Position numbers and translations under genes: made by a program. Below the pieces are notes generated by a model. It made no database searches. It worked only from the letters and a program-made list of their open reading frames with translations, and was not told where the DNA came from. From Symbiodinium natans (lineage: Eukaryota; Sar; Dinophyceae; Suessiales; Symbiodiniaceae), in contig CAJNDS010000709.1 of assembly GCA_905221605.1 (NCBI GenBank), forward strand, positions 62,501 to 83,876: DNA of 21,376 nt, in the 5' to 3' direction. Below are positions 17,945 through 21,376 of the stretch, one piece after another (the stretch's first letter is position 1; the number at the start of each line of letters is the position of its first letter).

Positions 17945-18001
17945 GATTTTTTTCTCTTTCTCTCTCTCTCTCTCTATCTCGCTCTCGCTCTCGCTCTCTC
18001 T

Positions 18002-18032
<31 letters not shown>

Positions 18033-18045
18033 GCTCGCTCGCTGT
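17525..18045 (+). repeat. 520-nt polypyrimidine (CT-rich) tract
   Basis: The plus strand is almost entirely C and T, with pure CT runs, TCTCTCTTC and CCTCTCTC units, and a few G bases in CTCGCTCT blocks. Ser/Leu-rich plus frames and Arg/Glu-rich minus frames of up to 239 codons run through it. They are products of the repeat, not genes. Confidence 0.97.
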
Positions 18046-18519
18046 GGGGGGGAGACCTTCGTAGAATGAAGCTGCAAAGGTGCGATGGCTGGAGATGGCT
18101 CGCCATTCAACTGCAAAGAGCGATTCTGTTCTGGCTTTTCTGGGTGGGCTCTCATCGTGCGGCATTGTCGGCCAAATGACGACAGGATGAGTGTATCAGA
18201 TTCATTGAATGCAGCGGTGATGATAACGATGTAGAAAAAGAAGCTGACGGGGATGGTGACTGTGGCTCAGGCCCACACGCATCAGTCTTGGGCAGTTTAC
18301 GCAAGATGGAGTCCCATGCCTCACAGGCTTGAAGAAAAGACAAGAATCTGTGTTGGGTAATCTGGCAATTGCTTCTAGCAACCTTAAGCTATCGAAGTTT
18401 TTGTAAAGCCCAGTCTAGACACCTAGCGCCCACTGACAGCGGGAAGAGGAGAAAGCTTGCCAAGGTATAGGGGGTTTCCCTTCACTTAAACAATTCGACA
18501 ATTACTATCAACTAAGCAG

Positions 18520-18628
18520 TCCAGCACTGGTCCCGCACCCAAGGCGTAGTGCAGGAATACACGGACCAAGCCATGGCAGAGGCGGCACTAAGAGCAGCAA
18601 AGCAGGACCCGTCAGGCTTGTCAAGCAG
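18520..18628 (+). CDS. Candidate exon a of a possible second gene
   Basis: The exon follows ATCAACTAAGCAG (ending 18519). The frame beginning with codon CAG at 18522 reads QHWSRTQGVVQEYTDQAMAE and then AALRAAKQDPSGLSS, up to a GTACCT donor at 18629. Further open sequence to a second donor at 18683 would add YLEANPTWLVDFGVWLCR. The Ala-rich helical segment is protein-like. Joining to 18704 through the 75-nt intron switches into a frame that stops at 18777, so the connection with the later exons is not settled. Confidence 0.35.
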
Positions 18629-18703
18629 GTACCTCGAAGCGAACCCAACTTGGTTAGTCGACTTCGGTGTATGGCTATGCAGGTTTGAGGCTTCGGGTTC
18701 CAG

Positions 18704-18799
18704 GTTTCCGAAGGGAACCTTGGCAGTGGAGCAGGGAGCTGGGGGAACTATGCCGAAGCTCCGAACCTTCAAGCCTTAAAGCCTTGGCAGGATCGCAAG
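18704..18799 (+). CDS. Candidate exon b of a possible second gene
   Basis: After GGGTTCCAG (ending 18703) one frame reads VSEGNLGSGAGSWGNYAEAP, then NLQALKPWQDRK, to an AAG|GTCCAC donor at 18800. Without that donor the frame stays open to TGA at 18917. A second frame over the same bases (REPWQWSRELGELCRSSEPS) is also open and equally plausible, so the coding frame is unresolved. An intron 18800-18896 would be 97 nt, the size of other introns in this window. Confidence 0.3.
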
Positions 18800-18896
18800 G
18801 TCCACGAAGACGGTGGAGTGCTATTGGTTGCAGATTCGCTCCCAGCCAGCACTCAGAATTTGTGGACGACATGCACTACGACCTATAGCATGCCAG

Positions 18897-19011
18897 GCTA
18901 CAGCACGCTGCGAAGCTGAGAGAGCTTTGCAGCCCTCTTCTTCCTACGGGCGATTTCGCTTCCTTAGAAGCGTCTGACGCTAAGCGCTTTGCCATCGTTA
19001 TCGTGACAAAG
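18897..19011 (+). CDS. Candidate exon c of a possible second gene
   Basis: After TATAGCATGCCAG (ending 18896) the frame reads LQHAAKLRELCSPLLPTGDF, then ASLEASDAKRFAIVIVTK. It is well-formed protein sequence with a basic helix and a hydrophobic strand (RFAIVIV). An upstream in-frame TAG lies just before the acceptor. If the exon ends at AAG|GCCGGT (GC donor, 19012), it is in phase 0 and meets exon d at 19130 in frame through a 118-nt GC-AG intron. A GT donor at 19028 (phase 1) is the alternative. Product not recognised. Confidence 0.4.
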
Positions 19012-19129
19012 GCCGGTTGCACGCAAGGTCTCCGATTCTTCCGTTACAGCTACAGTTTGCCTTCTGCACAATCCGCACCTCAAGCTAGCCTTGAGCATGT
19101 TGTTCCTCCATTGTCCGTTCACTTCGCAG

Positions 19130-19177
19130 GACAAAGATCGAGGATACAACTCCGCAAGACGTGGCTTTGCAGAATAG
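19130..19177 (+). CDS. Candidate last exon d of a possible second gene
   Basis: The best acceptor in this region, TTGTTCCTCCATTGTCCGTT followed by CACTTCGCAG, ends at 19129. In phase 0 the next bases read DKDRGYNSARRGFAE and reach TAG at 19175-19177, giving a short terminal exon. Joined to exon c by the GC donor, the junction reads FAIVIVTK|DKDRGYNSARRG. If the upstream donor is the GT at 19028, the frame is different and runs to about 19275. Confidence 0.4.
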   Translation, partial: DKDRGYNSARRGFAE

Positions 19178-19303
19178 CACTTCTACATAATTCATGTCGC
19201 TCTAACTGTAACAACTGCTCCCGAGCCTGCTTCTCAACAAGCTTTTACTCGACCAAAGCCATTTGCTTGCCATAAAAACACTCTCAACAAGCTAGCTCTT
19301 CAT

Positions 19304-19336
19304 GAATGATGGGCTTAAGAATCAAGCCCATCATTC
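19304..19336. repeat. 13-bp perfect hairpin
   Basis: GAATGATGGGCTT (19304-19316) and its exact reverse complement (19324-19336) flank a 7-nt loop. It lies about 130 nt downstream of the candidate last exon ending at 19177. It could be a structure in a 3' region or the remnant of an inverted-repeat element; the sequence alone does not decide. Confidence 0.92.
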
Positions 19337-20190
19337 CTGATGAGCTACCATGTTTCGACTTAACACAAATTCGCATGCGAATTTAACAATTCTACAAAGG
19401 CCTGTTTGAATCTATATCTCTGCGTTTTGCTTGGGCTAGAGTGTCCCAATATGTGGTGTGTGTGTGTGTTGTTCATATAGCAGATTATATGTGTTATGTT
19501 GTTTGAGTTCATCGTCTGAGGGGAGGACCTTTGCAACCATCAGAAACAAGATGCAGTGTTTCAAGAAGTTCAGCACTGGATGACAATGTCTCCGCGAGAA
19601 TCCTGTTTTGGGAGCTTTCATCGTGTCAGTATTGGGTTTTTTATAATCAGACGATTGGCGTTTCTGGATTCTTGGAGGACCCCAGGATGAGACTTTGCCA
19701 TAGCCATTTCCCTGCATAGTGTCCGAGGGGTCAGCTAAGCGGGTGGCAAAAAAACAAGCTAAACAATCTAGGTAGCCCTTTTCCCCGCTTGGGAGCAGCA
19801 GCAACTGGACACTGTTCGATCCTATGGTTATAGATTCACTTGTAAGGAGTCACTGAGGCCTCGGGGTCATGGTGACCGGCGCCTACGCCGGCAACGCCGC
19901 TTCGAGACATCAGATGCGTGGTCGACTGCGACGCCTCGGGCAGAAGCGCAAGGACAAACAGGGCATGAGCAGGCATGTGTCAGGAAGGCTTGACGCAGCA
20001 CTGCCCTGAGTATCCTTGCGCAGCTTGCAGGAGGTGCGGTTCGTGACCGTCTGCATGGAGACCCTTGGCAGCTGATTCAGAGAGTGTGGGCACCTGCTTG
20101 CAGTTGAGCGCGTCGTGGGCAAGGGTCAAATCTATGGTAGTTGCGGTTTTATCTTGGTAGGACATTTGCACGCTGAAGTGTCAAAAAACC
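19337..20190. other. No gene recognised
   Basis: Medium-GC sequence with a short GT run (19457-19469). Open frames on both strands (19436-19804 minus; 19910-20122 minus) have no motifs or splice support. Nothing is called. Confidence 0.5.
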
Positions 20191-20312
20191 CTGTAAAAAG
20201 CGACGCCCCTGAGTTTGAGTAGCCCGTAAGACAAACCCCTGTAAAGCGACGGGTTACAGCAAAACTATGCAAAACCCATTGCAAAGCGACGGGGAACACT
20301 GAAAGCGACGCC
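20180..20312 (+). repeat. Four-copy AAAGCGACG motif cluster
   Basis: AAAGCGACG occurs exactly at 20198-20206, 20243-20251, 20283-20291 and 20302-20310, all in the same orientation. Each is followed by GC-rich bases (CCCC, GGTT, GGGA, CCCC). The first three are preceded by an AAACCC-TG type sequence. The spacings are 45, 40 and 19 nt, so this is a degenerate tandem repeat or a cluster of binding sites rather than a clean satellite. Confidence 0.85.
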
Positions 20313-20316
20313 CCTG

Positions 20317-20330
20317 TTGCGCGACCTAGG
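20317..20330 (+). repeat. 14-bp direct repeat, left copy
   Basis: TTGCGCGACCTAGG occurs here and exactly again at 20959-20972. The two copies flank 628 nt that includes an AT-rich tract. The pair could be a target-site duplication around an inserted element, although no transposon coding sequence or terminal inverted repeats are visible. Confidence 0.5.
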
Positions 20331-20719
20331 CCCGACCTCTAGAGTTTTGACGGTCGCTCTAGCGCCCCTCCAAGTTTGGGGCGTCTGGCTGAGTGTCGAA
20401 GATCCGACAGTCCGGCGAGAAAAATGGAAGAGCTGTCCATGGCGTACGAGTCACAGGAGGATGCGCGGGCGATAGTGGATGCGTAACTGACATGGAGAAT
20501 GAAGGGCGTGGGAGGGGGCGAAGAAAAGAGAGCGCACGGGCACGTGGGTCCCCCCGTACTTTTGCATCTTGTACCTCACAAAGCACCAAGCGGGCATGTT
20601 TTGTGGGTAGAGGCTTAAAGTGAAGGTCTATTGATTTTTTCATGCCGGCAGGAATTGATCGACATGTTCTTTGTTTCCCACCAAAATAGACACAGGTAGC
20701 ATCGTATGGCATTAAATAC

Positions 20720-20880
20720 GAAATAAATCAATACACACACATAAATAATCGTGTACACATACAAAGATTTATATCTACGTATGTATATACAACTCAATTA
20801 TATCTATAGATGTATTTTTAGATATATACATATAGATACATAAATATATATATATATACATGTGTACATATGTATAGATG
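20720..20880. repeat. AT-rich tract with TATA/CATA repeats
   Basis: The tract is dominated by ATATAT, ACATAC and TAGATA units, ending in TACATGTGTACATATGTATA. It is sharply more AT-rich than its neighbours. It has no coding potential. It lies inside the segment bounded by the 14-bp direct repeat. Confidence 0.9.
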
Positions 20881-20924
20881 CTGACCCGCTCCCCCAAGAC
20901 CTACCTCTCGCACAGGAAATCGCC

Positions 20925-21025
20925 TGCCTCAGACTCCCAGATTCCCAGTTTCCCACATTTGCGCGACCTAGGTTCAGACATTCCCAGATTTGCTCGCCGT
21001 GTATTTCCAGATTGGCTGGACTCAA
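20925..21025 (+). repeat. TTCCCAGATT-type degenerate repeats
   Basis: CTCCCAGATTCCCAGTTTCCC, ATTCCCAGATTTGC and ATTTCCAGATTGGC occur within about 80 nt. They resemble the TTCCAGATTT words at 12535-12615, suggesting a shared low-copy repeat. Any gene in 21026-21376 is not recognisable: the plus frame there (to 21355) has no motif. Confidence 0.6.
20959..20972 (+). repeat. 14-bp direct repeat, right copy
   Basis: This is an exact second copy of the 20317-20330 sequence, in the same orientation. Confidence 0.5.
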
Positions 21026-21376
21026 TTTTCCATGAATCAAAACATTACAAACGATGTTGTGGTGCGCTTCTGTTGTTCCAGTAGCGGTCCTTCATTGTCT
21101 TCCAATCTCCCGGGCAATCAAACAATAAAACGGGGCGCCATCGCAACATTTGACATCAAATTCCAGAAGCCCAAATTGAACGGAATGCAAGGAATTCCAT
21201 CCTCCACCTGCTGCATCAACGCCACAGTGCTACCCCCAGCAAGCCGATATTCTGGCCACGAGGGGGTGTCCGGGTTCAGACTGTGCTGTTTACAAAGGGC
21301 CGCTTCAGGCATAGTGTCTTGCGCACCGATGCAGACATTCGCAATTGTTGGCTGACCGTTGTTCTTTGGATCTCTT

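Noticed and set aside
17387-18179. Ser/Leu-rich plus frames and Arg/Glu-rich minus frame over the CT tract
   Set aside because: The composition follows directly from CT repeats. All frames are open for the same reason, so openness is not evidence of coding.

Overview
The window looks like nuclear DNA of a eukaryote with large introns and heavy simple-sequence content. A dinoflagellate (Symbiodiniaceae-like) fits best. The evidence is very long TG, CT and TGTC arrays, about 50% GC in the candidate exons, apparent GC-AG as well as GT-AG introns, introns of about 100 nt beside one of 2.5 kb, and a retroelement RNase H-like relic of a type I associate with dinoflagellate genomes. There are no bacterial-style operons, ribosome sites or CRISPR arrays, and I recognise no tRNA or rRNA genes. 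The taxon is an inference; nothing here is diagnostic alone.

Layout. Bases 1-450 are microsatellite-rich. Bases 894-5825 hold the only gene I consider well supported. It is a plus-strand, multi-exon gene with exons at 894-1853, 4374-about 4514, 4565-4837, 4941-5013, 5140-5306 and 5754-5825. Its start and stop are not resolved. Reading phases agree across its junctions, except that the exon 2/3 donor is ambiguous. Its first visible intron (1854-4373) contains a 1.7 kb G/T-biased array broken by a 100-N assembly gap. I do not recognise the protein. A possible last exon (5926-6195) and further possible exons (7561-7707, 7997-8266, 8286-8392) lie downstream but cannot be joined to it with confidence.

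Bases 6319-6465 carry a decayed retroelement RNase H-like fragment. From about 8.4 to 14 kb the sequence is mostly non-coding. It contains CATA and GGAAG tracts, a 12-bp hairpin, a diverged duplicated block (9681/10035), a 17-bp inverted repeat (12576/12672) and an AT-rich island with three copies of a diverged repeat (12862-13650). A short plus-strand reading frame around 14116-14206 has a P-loop (Walker A) motif resembling motif I of SF2 helicases/ATPases.

From 15 to 19.2 kb there are weaker exon candidates, an exact 30-bp tandem duplication, a 520-nt polypyrimidine tract and a cluster of plausible plus-strand exons (18520-19177) that may form the 3' end of a second gene. Bases 19.3-21.4 kb are repeat and intergenic DNA: a 13-bp hairpin, a four-copy AAAGCGACG motif, a 14-bp direct repeat flanking a 628-nt segment that contains an AT-rich tract, and TTCCCAGATT-like repeats.

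I see no evidence for a new multi-gene system. The most useful objects are the uncharacterised multi-exon gene and its GC-AG splice junction. Most long open frames in the window come from simple repeats and are not genes.
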